From Neovahlkampfia damariscottae (taxonomy: Eukaryota; Heterolobosea; Selenaionea; Neovahlkampfiida; Neovahlkampfiidae): 64,000 nt of DNA. The notes beneath the pieces were generated by a model. It ran no database searches. It worked only from the letters and a program-made list of their open reading frames with translations, and was not told the DNA's origin. The position numbers and the translations under genes are program-made. Of this stretch, positions 1-9,369 are shown piece by piece (position 1 is the first letter of the stretch; the number at the start of each line of letters is the position of its first letter). The DNA lies in contig JABLTG010000052.1 of assembly GCA_016618085.1 (NCBI GenBank), positions 1-64,000 of the forward strand, in the 5' to 3' direction.

Positions 1-331
1 AAGAGCAAGGAAGATTAGAAGTAAAACAGCAAGAAATTTAATTACATGGTCACATTTCTCTTTTAGACAAAGATTGATGAAAAAATTAAAAGAATATCCA
101 GAATTATCTCTCAAAGTAGTTACAGAAGAATACACTTCAAAGACATGTGGTCAATGTGGAAAAATACATCAAAAACTTTATGGAAACAAGACATTTATCT
201 GCCCAAGTTGTTCCTATAAAGCAGATAGAGATTTGAATGCTGCAAGAAATATATTGATCAAATCTTTAAATATGAGTCAATACCTTTATGGTGTTGACGT
301 TGAGACCCAACTCCTTTCTACTCCATTTTGA
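1..331 (+). CDS. Fanzor/TnpB-type RNA-guided nuclease, C-terminal part (5' end outside window)
   Basis: The frame is open from base 2 to the stop at 329-331, so this is the 3' end of a longer gene. The protein has the conserved WSHFSFRQRL block, then YTSKTCGQCG, a second CPSC knuckle and DRDLNAARN. This is the RuvC/zinc-ribbon end of OrfB/TnpB of IS607-type elements and of their eukaryotic relatives, Fanzor2. The two CXXC pairs and the terminal catalytic Asp region (DRDLNAARN) look intact. TnpB and Fanzor proteins are RNA-guided DNA nucleases encoded by DNA transposons. Only about 110 residues are visible, so Fanzor cannot be told from a recent bacterial or viral TnpB, and integrity of the whole gene cannot be judged. 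Confidence 0.85.
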   Translation, partial: RARKIRSKTARNLITWSHFSFRQRLMKKLKEYPELSLKVVTEEYTSKTCGQCGKIHQKLYGNKTFICPSCSYKADRDLNAARNILIKSLNMSQYLYGVDVETQLLSTPF

Positions 332-480
332 GTAGATTGCAAGACTGGTGGAAATGATCATTTTGGTCACTTTTGCCAGTTTATAAGTGGGTGTTACAAA
401 ATGTTCAACCAATAAAATCAAGGTGTGAAGAAAATTAAAAATTGATGGAAAAAAAACAACCTTTAGGTAACGTGACAATT
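332..480. other. 3' flank of the Fanzor/TnpB gene; possible guide-RNA or element-end region
   Basis: In TnpB and Fanzor elements the guide RNA overlaps the 3' end of the nuclease gene and runs to the element end. Bases about 342-382 can form a hairpin: AGACTGG pairs with CCAGTTT (one G-U), and the loop contains the palindrome AAATGATCATTT. I saw no clear terminal inverted repeat or target duplication. The guide role is inference from the family. Confidence 0.25.
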
Positions 481-516
481 GATAACTTTATATCTCTTTG
501 TATCACCAAAAATTTT

Positions 517-1814
517 TTACAAAACGGACTCCAAATACAATGGATTAACTGATCCTTCCATAATTAAACCTTTGATTTCAATTGTTAGCACTTTTTTTTT
601 CTTTTACTTAATAAAGTTTCTTCTGTTGTATATGTATGATCTTTTCTCAATTGTTCTAAAGAATCAACAGTGTCTGGATCAATATACAAATATTCATAAA
701 TTGTGTAATTGCTTGAATAACCATTTACACAATGTGGACACTTTTCTGAATTTGAATCCGGAGGCATACAAACTACAGGAAGAACTTTTGATTTGTTAAA
801 AAAATTTTTTTCATACTTTGACGTCTTTTAGCTTTGGATAGTGTTACAATGCGATACAAATTGTACAATTGTAATGCTCTTGAGTTTGTTTCACCATACA
901 GTATCATTTGTTTTTTGCATTCAGAACAAAGTAATGGAATACGTTTCACACCCAAGATGCAACGAAATGCCTTTTTGAAATTTTAAAAATTGTTATTTTC
1001 ATACTCTAAATTGTGTTTTTAAATCAATATTCATTGATTTTAATCTTTCAAGTAAATCAATTGGACTTGAAGCATGTCCTGTAGATATAACAGCAACTCC
1101 GGAAAGAGCAATTGAAGTAGCTGTTTCAAAATCATTCTAAAAGTTAATATATGAAGTGTCCTGTTACCTTATGTCTCAATTCACCAAAATAAATTATATC
1201 TGGGTCATGTCTGTAATGTGAAAAAAATGTTTTTTTTTACCTCAACAATGAATTCGCTGTTTCTGTTAAACTTCTTTGTTTTCCTTGAATTTCTTGGAAC
1301 ATATCAATTTGACAAACATTAAACATCCCGTGTGTATTTAGATTTACCTCTACAGGAGATTCCAAAGAATAAATGGATAATGTACTTTGAGCACTTAAAG
1401 CTCTTAAAATTCCTCTTACAATAGTTGATTTTCCAGATCCTATGGATTAGTATTGAATAATTTCATTTACCAGTTGGTCCTGAATATTTCATTAATTTTT
1501 ATTGACTTACCACAAACACATACATGTCCTTTTATTTTGCCAACAAATATTTTATCAAGTTCAGGAGGATCTCCTTTTGGCATTTCGACTAAATCTCCTT
1601 CAGGTATAACTTTTTCTGTTTTAGTGTATACTTTTTCCATGACTCTTGAAAACAAAGTCGCTTTTGCTTCAACATTTGGAAAACCTAATAATTTTTTATC
1701 TGGTTTTTTTTTAGTTTCCGTTGCGTTTGATATGGCTGTTTTCATTTTATGTACGTTTGGAGATATTTGTTTCAATAAAATATCCAAACGGTTTTTTGTT
1801 TTATCTTCAGACAT
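517..1814 (-). CDS. gspE: Type II secretion ATPase GspE (mitochondrial T2SS type)
   Basis: Eight exons (1814-1511, 1479-1471, 1439-1241, 1210-1168, 1136-1005, 970-817, 784-608, 569-517) join to an exact 356-residue frame. Seen in order: Walker A GPTGSGKST around residue 103; Asp-box-like LESPVEV; Walker B HDPDIIYFGELR with the catalytic Glu; His box STGHASSP; then AFRCILGVKRIPLLC and a split zinc motif CSEC...CPHC, which marks the GspE/PilB subfamily. The protein is shorter than bacterial GspE because most of the N-terminal domains is missing. GspE hexamers power type II secretion; in heteroloboseans, jakobids and malawimonads the system is mitochondrial. No obvious presequence is visible. 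The 9-nt second exon lies inside Walker A. An ATTGG/CCAAT element lies about 20 bases upstream and is part of a divergent promoter. Confidence 0.9.
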
Positions 1815-1903
1815 TTCTCATCATGAAAAATTCTCCAATGAAAATGAACAACAACAAAATCATTTGACCAATCAACAACCTACAAGTTTTTTTCATTTAC
1901 TTG
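1815..1903. promoter_or_regulatory. Divergent promoter with two CCAAT elements
   Basis: The 89 bases between the GspE start and the DUF4386 start contain CCAAT at 1835-1839, close to GspE, and at 1868-1872, close to the DUF4386 gene. The same element precedes nearly all genes here. Confidence 0.55.
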
Positions 1904-2563
1904 ATGTTGAGCTCACGGACAACAGAAATATTTATTGGAATTTTATTTTTAGGAGCTATTGTCGCTTATGGTTCAGGAACAGGAATAATTGACTCCATTT
2001 TGGACTCGGAAAACTATTTAACAGAAATTTCGAAAAACAAAACAACATTTGTCACTGGGACACTGTTAATGTTGACAAATTCTGTCATAGTAATCACTAT
2101 TGGAATACTTTTTTATCCAATCCTTGAAAAAATAAATAAAAATGTTGCAGATACATATTACACAATTAGAGTAATTGAAGGAGTTCTTTTAGCATTTGGA
2201 ATCATCAATTTATCGTGTATTTCAGTACTCAGTGAAGTATTTTTGAAGTCAGGTGATGCTCAATATATTCAAACGATGGTGCTTCTTCTCAGAAAATTTA
2301 ATTTTTATTCTTATCAAATAGCAATGATAAATCTCGGATTTGGAAGTTTATTTTTCTGTTTTACTTTATTTCAGTATCAAGTAATTCCATCTTTATTTTC
2401 AATTTGGGGTTTTTTTGGATATCTTCTGTTGACTGCTGGTTCAATTGCTGAATTATTTGGGTATGAAATTGGGTTGATTTTGTGCATTCCTGGAGGATTA
2501 TTTGAAATGGCATTACCATTTTGGTTATTTTTTAAAGGTCTTTCGGTTGAAAAAAAAAAATAA
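1904..2563 (+). CDS. DUF4386 family membrane protein (bacterial-type)
   Basis: Intronless, 219 residues from the ATG at 1904; an upstream TTG is not used. It begins MLSSRTTEIFIGILFLGAIV and has about six hydrophobic segments. Between segments 2 and 3 it carries LFYPILEKINK and a YTIRVIEG motif, both typical of the DUF4386 family, which is mainly found in bacteria. Function is unknown. Absence of introns among intron-containing neighbours plus a mainly bacterial family suggests acquisition from bacteria. A CCAAT element lies about 32 bases upstream, so it seems to have a normal host promoter. Confidence 0.75.
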   Translation: MLSSRTTEIFIGILFLGAIVAYGSGTGIIDSILDSENYLTEISKNKTTFVTGTLLMLTNSVIVITIGILFYPILEKINKNVADTYYTIRVIEGVLLAFGIINLSCISVLSEVFLKSGDAQYIQTMVLLLRKFNFYSYQIAMINLGFGSLFFCFTLFQYQVIPSLFSIWGFFGYLLLTAGSIAELFGYEIGLILCIPGGLFEMALPFWLFFKGLSVEKKK

Positions 2564-2618
2564 AAACACATCTTGATTTTATTGGTCCACCACAATTGAA
2601 ACAAAAAAATACTTCTTC

Positions 2619-3170
2619 ATGACAGAAGAGAACGAAGAAACGTCTCTTTGGAATAAAATCCGATACCATACCACATATTATCCATATTTATACTATTGCC
2701 AACTAGAATCCAAAATGATGAGTCAAACAACAGACTCATTTGGTGCAACTAAAATACTTGATAATTTGTATCTTGGAAGTTTACCTGATTCAACAAATTT
2801 TATGGAACTAAAAAATCATAAAATAACCCATATTTTAACAGTAATTTTAGGAACAACTCCAATGTTTCCAGAAGAATTTCAATACTTGAATATACCTGCT
2901 TTGGATATGGATGGTGAAAATTTGATCAATTATTTCGAAAAATGTATTTTATTTATAGAAGAAGGGATTAAAAAAGGAGGAGTTTTAGTTCATTGTAGAA
3001 AAGGAAGAAGTCGTAGTTCGACTATAGTTATTGCTTATTTAATAAAGACACAAAAAATGTCTTTAAAAGATGCTTTGAAATTTGTTCAACAAAAAAGAGA
3101 AATTGTTCAACCAAACGATGACTTCATGAAACAACTTGAAAAATACCAAAATTTGTTACTTTCAAAATAA
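2619..3170 (+). CDS. Dual-specificity protein phosphatase
   Basis: 183 residues, one exon. The core begins with ILDNLYLGSLPDS and carries the signature HCRKGRSRSS near residue 126 (HCX5R with the catalytic Cys and Arg), with the general acid likely an Asp in the PALDMDGEN segment. Length and layout match compact atypical DUSPs that remove phosphate from Ser/Thr and Tyr. No targeting or docking domain is visible; the first ~35 residues are unrelated to the fold. ATTGG lies about 37 bases before the start. Confidence 0.9.
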   Translation: MTEENEETSLWNKIRYHTTYYPYLYYCQLESKMMSQTTDSFGATKILDNLYLGSLPDSTNFMELKNHKITHILTVILGTTPMFPEEFQYLNIPALDMDGENLINYFEKCILFIEEGIKKGGVLVHCRKGRSRSSTIVIAYLIKTQKMSLKDALKFVQQKREIVQPNDDFMKQLEKYQNLLLSK

Positions 3171-3249
3171 AATTTTTGAATCAGTACATTTTGTGTGAAA
3201 GAAAACAACGAATAAACAGCAAAAGACATTATGCTTGAAATGAATCCTT

Positions 3250-4144
3250 TTAATCATCTTTTTCATCATTGGTTTCAATGAATTTAAGTTCTTCTGGAAA
3301 TTGAATTTCTTGTTCTAAATTGTCATCATCATCAAAAACTATTTTAGGAGTATGTACATCATCATCTACAGAGACCATAGTTGGTTGTTTAATATTATAC
3401 ATTGTTGGTACATTTTTTTTTAAAGGCATAGGTTCTGGTTGATCCAATTCTTCAACACCTGGAGCTGGGTATTGCTGATAGATATTTTCTTCTTCTACTT
3501 GTTTGATCAAATTTTGTATCCTTCTAACATCAATTCTTCTTGTATTGTGATCAACTAAAATCTGTAAAATTGGAAATGAAATAACTCTCCATCCACGATT
3601 CCTTAAATGAACATTTTTTAATAATTTTCTTTTTTTTAGTACCCAGGTATCAGTTGAGAGTTTATTGTAAAATCCAGTTTTACTCCGTGAGTTTTATATT
3701 TTTCTTCATCTTCTGTAACAACTTGATGCATAGAAATACCCAATTTTTTGGAGCTATGGTATCGAAATAATGGTAGACAAATACTTAGACAAGGCGCAAA
3801 TGCGCAACCCAAAATTGAAATCGCAAGAAAGATCCCTAACAGAAAATTAATTTTTTTTTTTTACATAAAAGGTAGAATCCAGCATTTCCAGCAACAAAAA
3901 AACAAAGTATTCCTACTGCTATAAATAGTATATCCAAAAGTAAAAAGACGAAAAAAAAAAATATAAAGCTGACAGAGACAAATTTGCTCGTTTTGTTGAA
4001 AGTTGACAAAATTTTGTTGAGTTTAGAAATTGTTTGTTGATAAGTTTCTGGTTCTACTTGAGTATCTTTCAGAATCAAAGGAAAATTTGTGTCAAATTGA
4101 AAAATGACAAAGTCAAAAGGCACATCGTAGGTTGTTGAAGTCAT
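3250..4144 (-). CDS. Golgin A7/Erf4/CHIC-family-like membrane protein
   Basis: The ATG at 4144 is preferred over an upstream TTG. Three exons fit: a first exon ending near 3862, a second ending at a gtacta donor near 3643, and a third to the stop. The N-terminus (FDTNFPLILKD, then ISKLNKIL) and the segment ending KYKTHGVKLDF resemble the Erf4/golgin A7 fold, with two long hydrophobic stretches between, as in the CHIC branch. The tail is acidic and low-complexity. Erf4-type proteins are partners of DHHC palmitoyltransferases at the Golgi or plasma membrane. Family assignment is moderate; the membrane topology is clear. Confidence 0.5.
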
Positions 4145-4253
4145 TGAACCAAAAAAATAAAATGATTGGATCAATTTCGAAGTGTGAAATTATTGAAGGT
4201 AAAATGAAAACTCATAAAAAGTTGATCATTTTAGAATAAATCAACAAACAAGT

Positions 4254-5434
4254 TTATTGGATAATTGTATTTTCGTTTGGACAAATATATTCCTTCACAG
4301 CAGCAGTTGGTTTCTTATCAGCAGGTAATTGTAAACTATTCCAAATGGACATTGAAAGTTCAGCATTTGATTTTGCTGAAGGATGAAAACAATCTAATTT
4401 TGAAGTATGAGTTCTATCAGGAATTCTTGCATTTTTTAAAGGTGGTTGTACAGCAACAAAGAAATCTTTTTTTCTTCTTGAATTCCAATATTTTGCGATT
4501 CTATCAATTCTAACATTATATTCTTTTGCCAAGGCAGTCATTTTTTCATGCATTTCTGGTTTCATCATACATTCTATTCCTCTTTGAATAATTCCCCAAA
4601 GAGTTCTACAGTAAAAAGAATCTTTTCCAGCATTATAAATATCAACAAAACCTTTTTCAAAAATGGAGTATAAATTGACAAAAACTCTTGGAATCTTGTC
4701 ATGAATTTTTGTTAAGGTTAAATTCAATTTTCTTTCAAATTCATCAGGTTGTGAAGCTGGAAGATTACATTCAAATAAATCATTTCCACCCAATAATATA
4801 TGTAACATTTTCCAGTCTTTGTCAAAGTCAATATTTGGTTCTTTTCTTCCTTGTGAAATTAAATAATCAACTTGTCCTAAACTAGCAGCAAGTTTAGCAC
4901 GTGATTGAGCAGCGTTGAGTTTATCTACCGGTGGATTATGTGGTCTCACTGTCCATGGCCAACGAATAGCATACCATGGAATAGATTTACCAATTGAACC
5001 TCCTTCCATTTTGTTGCCAATTTTTTTGAAATAATTAAATATTGTTGGTGCACCTTCATCGGCTCCAATTAACCCAGCCATTCCTCTATACTCATAAATC
5101 GCTGAAGTGTAACTTTCACTTAACTAAAAAATGTTAGATGTAATTATTGTTTTCAAACTATTCCAAATCCAGCTGTAATTGAGTCACCTAATGCCATCAT
5201 CACTTTGATATCAGGAAATCTTAATCTTGATGCATCTTCAGGAGGTGGGTGTGAAGCAGTAAGTGGTTTACATGGAAAGTTGTTGACAGTTGACTTAAAG
5301 TTCAGTGCTGACTCTTCTTTTTTAGTCATGTATTTAATTCTTTGAAACTCTTCAGAAGCAAATATCTTTGTAAAGTTATAGTATTCATAAGCAAATATCT
5401 GAAAGAACAACAAACAAAACACAAACACTTTCAT
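4254..5434 (-). CDS. Secreted GDSL-type phospholipase B
   Basis: Two exons, 5434-5159 and 5123-4254, give 381 residues. The signal peptide is obvious (MKVFVFCLLFFQIFA). Block I is MALGDSITAGFG with the nucleophilic Ser; block III is LLGGNDL with Gly and Asn; the C-terminal DCFHPSAKSNAE supplies the catalytic Asp and His. The layout matches phospholipase B1 (membrane-associated PLB repeat domain) and related secreted enzymes that strip acyl chains from phospholipids. The 35-nt intron falls inside the GDSL block. No C-terminal anchor is visible, so it is probably secreted or lysosomal. ATTGG lies 5 and 26 bases upstream. Confidence 0.9.
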
Positions 5435-5597
5435 TTTGATTGGATTTTTAATGTTTTTGATTGGCTAATTGGGTAATATTAATCTGAGACAAAAGATCAA
5501 CAAATAATAAACTTCTATGAACTAACAATTATTTGATCATTTTTGGAAATTCGATAAATTTGGTTGAAAGATCTAACCAATCATCTCATCTTCTACA
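5435..5597. promoter_or_regulatory. Divergent promoter with four CCAAT/ATTGG elements
   Basis: ATTGG occurs at 5439-5443, 5460-5464 and 5468-5472 next to the phospholipase start, and CCAAT at 5577-5581 is 17 bases before the UBA1-like start. Confidence 0.5.
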
Positions 5598-8500
5598 ATG
5601 AAAATCACGGTTCCTTTTGAACGACAAAAAGAAATCATTGAAAAACAGAAATATTCTTTAAATTATTATCAGGACACTTTGAATTCAAATATTTTAATAC
5701 AGGGTTTGAATCCAGTGGGAATAGAAATCGGTTTGAAATTTTTTTTTAAATTTTATAAAAAAACAGCAAGAAATTTGGTGTTAATGGGGTTTTCGGGACT
5801 ATTTCTTAGAGATAAAGGGGTAGTCGATTACTTGGATTTATCTTCACCTTTTTATGATGAACAGGATCTTCAAATGAAAAAAACGATTGTAGCCAAAAAA
5901 AAATTGGAAAGTTTAAAGACAATTTGTAATATACAAATCATAGAGGATGAATTTATCAATGTAAAAAATTTATCCGAATACAAAATTGACGTATAGAAAT
6001 TTTTTTTAATTTTGCAATAGACTGTTGTTATCTGTGACGAATTAGCAATCAATTTAATTGATCTAAATATGAATTGTCGAAATATGAACATAAATTTCAT
6101 ATCTATTGAGGCTTATGGCTTGGCTGGATCAATTTTTGTTGATTGTGGTGATGAGCATGTAGTTGTTGACCCAAATGGACAAACACCTGCAATCTATCCT
6201 ATTTCTGACATAACAATAGTACTGAAAAACAAAATTAATATTTTTCCGAAGGATGGTAATATTACTATTACCTATGATCATTGTGGTGATGATGAAGCTG
6301 ATCAATTATTACAAGATGGAGATGTTGTATATTTTGAAAATCTCTTTGGAATGCCTGAATTAAACAACAAAAAATTTGTCATAAACAATACAGCAAAGGA
6401 CGAATTTGAACTTGAAAAACCAAACAAAGAAATTTCAGAATATACTTATGGTGGACATTTTTATAAAATTAAAAAAAAAGAAACTGTGTCATTCAATAGT
6501 TTAAAACACAAATTATCCAAAAATGAAGTTGCTTGGGATCAAATTTATTTTTTTCAAGTGTTGAAATCATTTTGGGAATTTAAACAATCCAAGAATAGGC
6601 TGCCAAAAAGTTATAATGTTCAAGATGCTTTGGAGTTAATTGACATCTGTAAATCATTGAATTCTGATGTGGATGAAGAAATGGTGAGATTATTCTCATT
6701 CACTTGTCGTGGAAGTTTACCTCCTGTGAATAGTTATCTTGCTTCTTGTGCTTCAAATGAAATTTTAAAGGGATTCACTGGTATTGGATATCCAATAGAT
6801 GGATTTTATTGTTATCATTCATTTGAATGTCTTCCTGAAAGATTACCAAAAGATTTTCATCCAGTAATTGAAAAAATATTCATAATTTTTTGAAAGATCG
6901 GTTCTGAATTCGATGGACAAATAATAGTTTTTGGGAAAGAATTTCAAGATGAATTATCAAGAAAATCATTTTTAATTCCAACACTCGGTTTAAAATCAAT
7001 GGAATTTTTAAAAACAATTTCTTCAATGGGAATTGCAACAACTGAAAATTCCAAGTGCATAATCACAAATATTCAAGAAAACAACAAATATTTGGAATCT
7101 ATCAAAGATTTAAATTTGAAGGTTCACCCAATTTTCAAAAATTTAGAAGAAAAAGGAAATACTTTTTCTGATGAATTTTGGAATGAAATTGATTTCACAT
7201 TGCAGGGGTTTGAACAAAGAAAGAAAAATAGAGTTGTTCCTGATTTTTCTCTCTCATACAGGGTTCCAATGGTAGATGCAGATGTTTTAGGTGGTTCTGG
7301 GATTGTTTCAAACTATATTCCTTCTTTGACTAATTCTAAACAACCTGATGCACCAGAAATAGTTTTGCCACTGGATACAATACTCTCATTTCCCTCAAAT
7401 ATTAAATCAACAATGTTACAAGCAGAACATATAAAAGAGTTATTATTTGATTTGGACGTCCAAGATACAAATCAATTGATCAAAATGAAAACAGAATTTT
7501 TTGACAACAAATATCATTTCACTTATCGTCATTTATCCAGGTTAATGATCAATATCATCAATAGGCCAGTGGATTTTGAAGATTGTGTGCTTTGGGCAAG
7601 AAAACATTTTTATATTCGATTTGTTGAATTTGTTGATCATTTAAGTAACAACTTTCCACCAGACAGAAAAGAGAGCTCTGGAAGATCATTTTATAGGGGA
7701 AGTAGAGTTCCACCAAAACATATCGAATTTGATGAAAATGATCCACTTCATATGAAGTTTATTATCAGTGCATCAAATCTCCGTGCTTTATTATTTGACA
7801 TTCAAGGATTTGAAGATGAAAATCTCTTCGATTTCAAATCAGTTTTGAAGAAATTCAAAATTCCAAAAATGGATGTGAATGATACTGTCACAATTTCAGA
7901 TGAAAATATGAAAACTATAATTGAAGAACAATTTAAAAAACTTGAAGATAAAAACTTGTCTTCATTAACACCAATAAATTGGGAAGAGAAAAAGGGGTTA
8001 TCAACCTCTTATGTATTTGCTTATGCAAATTTAAAAGCGTTGTCTTATGGAATTCCAAAAGCATCAGAATCACAAGTCAAGAAATTTGTTCATAAAATTA
8101 GATCAGCTACTTTACCAATGATTTCAGCTGTAACATCATTGGGATGCATTGAATTATACAAAATAATTCAAAAACTAAGCAAAGATCAATTAAGAGATTC
8201 TTATATAAATTTTTCACAGCCAATGGCATTTCAAAATGAACCGGCTGAATTGAAAATTTCAAGTGATTCAGGAATTAGAGATTTTTCAATTTGGGATAGA
8301 ATTGAGTTAGACTTTGGCAAGAATATTTTATTAACTGAAATGGTTGATTACTTGGAAAAAGAATTCAATATTGGAATTGAATGTGTAGCGAATCAACAAA
8401 ATCTGTTGTTTTGGAGTAGAAATTTCAAGAAATCAAAAAATTTGTAAGTCAAAATAATTAAATTTCTAACTTTTTCAGAGTCACTCAAAGATTAAATACA

Positions 8501-8698
8501 GGAGAAGATTTGAGTGATGGAAAAACTTATTACAGATTTACAGTTATGGGAGTGAATGACAATGATGAAGATGTTGAATTACCAGAAATTCGTTATAAAT
8601 GTCGAAACTTTCCACCAAAGGCCATCTCAAAACACTTTGATATTTCCTTTAATTTTCAGTGGTATGGTGAATTGAAAGAGATTTATTCAAAAAAATAA
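5598..8698 (+). CDS. UBA1-like ubiquitin-activating E1 homologue, predicted catalytically dead
   Basis: Exons 5598-5990, 6021-6863, 6897-8443 and 8479-8698 give 1000 residues, close to UBA1. The N-terminal half aligns through GLNPVGIEIG, DLSSPFYDE, the FCCH region and CLPERLPKD. The C-terminal half starts SEFDGQIIVFGKEFQDEL and continues through the catalytic-Cys domain (SNNFPPDRKESSG, NDPLHMKFI), SLGCIELYK and an ubiquitin-fold domain ending near ELPEIRYKC. Two things are missing. The GAGAIGCE nucleotide loop and the DxDxIExSNLNRQFLFR stretch are replaced by unrelated sequence after residue 436. At the position of the catalytic Cys (human PICTLKNFP) the protein has PLDTILSFP, Asp at about 572. 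It should neither adenylate nor thioester-load ubiquitin. The frame is open with normal introns, so it is a maintained pseudoenzyme rather than a decayed gene. Confidence 0.88.
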
Positions 8699-8775
8699 AT
8701 TTTTTAAATTTGAATCTATTTTGAAATTGATTGGCTTATTTTTATAACAAAAAATTTTTTGAAGAGAAAAAGGAA

Positions 8776-9366
8776 ATGGATTTTACGAAAGAAGGACAGC
8801 AAAAACAGATACAACAACAAATGCAAATGCACCAAGCATTACTCACAGGTACATATGAACAATGCTGGCATGGTTTCAATGCATTAAGTGAATGCCTTCA
8901 AAAAAATGGAAGTTACACTTTATGTATGAAAGAATATCAAGAAAATTCAAAATGTCTCACAGAAAATATGAGAAAAAATTTGGCAATGATGACAACAGAT
9001 GGTCAAATGATTGAAGATTTTATAACCAACGTTTTTAAATTTCACTCAAATTACATGCGTATGGATAATGAGTTGAAACAAGAAACTGGAGAATTTCCAA
9101 CAAAATGTTTAACATTAAAAAGAAAAATTGATATGTGTAACAAATTGGGATTATATGCAAACAATACACTTGGAAAAGACTGTAAAACTTCTTTTGAAGA
9201 GCTTGTTTCATGTGTCAGCGAAGACCATGAAAAAGAAGACGTTAAAGAGTTTAAAAAATGTTGGAAAAAAGAAATTCATTATCGAATGAATCCAGAAGAT
9301 TTTTATAAAGCCTATGTAACTTGCAAAAAACCAATTGAAAAAATTATTGCAAGATATAATAATTAA
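8776..9366 (+). CDS. Protein with two twin-CX9C motifs, probable mitochondrial intermembrane-space protein
   Basis: One exon, 196 residues from the ATG at 8776. Cysteines form four CX9C units: CWHGFNALSEC, CMKEYQENSKC, CLTLKRKIDMC and CKTSFEELVSC, that is, two coiled-coil-helix-coiled-coil-helix modules, followed by two more Cys. Twin-CX9C proteins are folded by oxidation in the mitochondrial intermembrane space and include respiratory-assembly factors. There is no presequence, as usual for this import route. A double module is longer than most family members; I cannot name an orthologue. ATTGG lies about 47 bases upstream. Confidence 0.65.
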   Translation: MDFTKEGQQKQIQQQMQMHQALLTGTYEQCWHGFNALSECLQKNGSYTLCMKEYQENSKCLTENMRKNLAMMTTDGQMIEDFITNVFKFHSNYMRMDNELKQETGEFPTKCLTLKRKIDMCNKLGLYANNTLGKDCKTSFEELVSCVSEDHEKEDVKEFKKCWKKEIHYRMNPEDFYKAYVTCKKPIEKIIARYNN

Positions 9367-9369
9367 ATT

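Noticed and set aside
479-799. Plus-strand open frame of 106 codons
   Set aside because: Antisense to the last exons of GspE, which carry clear zinc-motif conservation.
1453-1992. Plus-strand open frame of 179 codons
   Set aside because: It lies antisense to the first exon and intron of GspE and has no family resemblance or splice logic.
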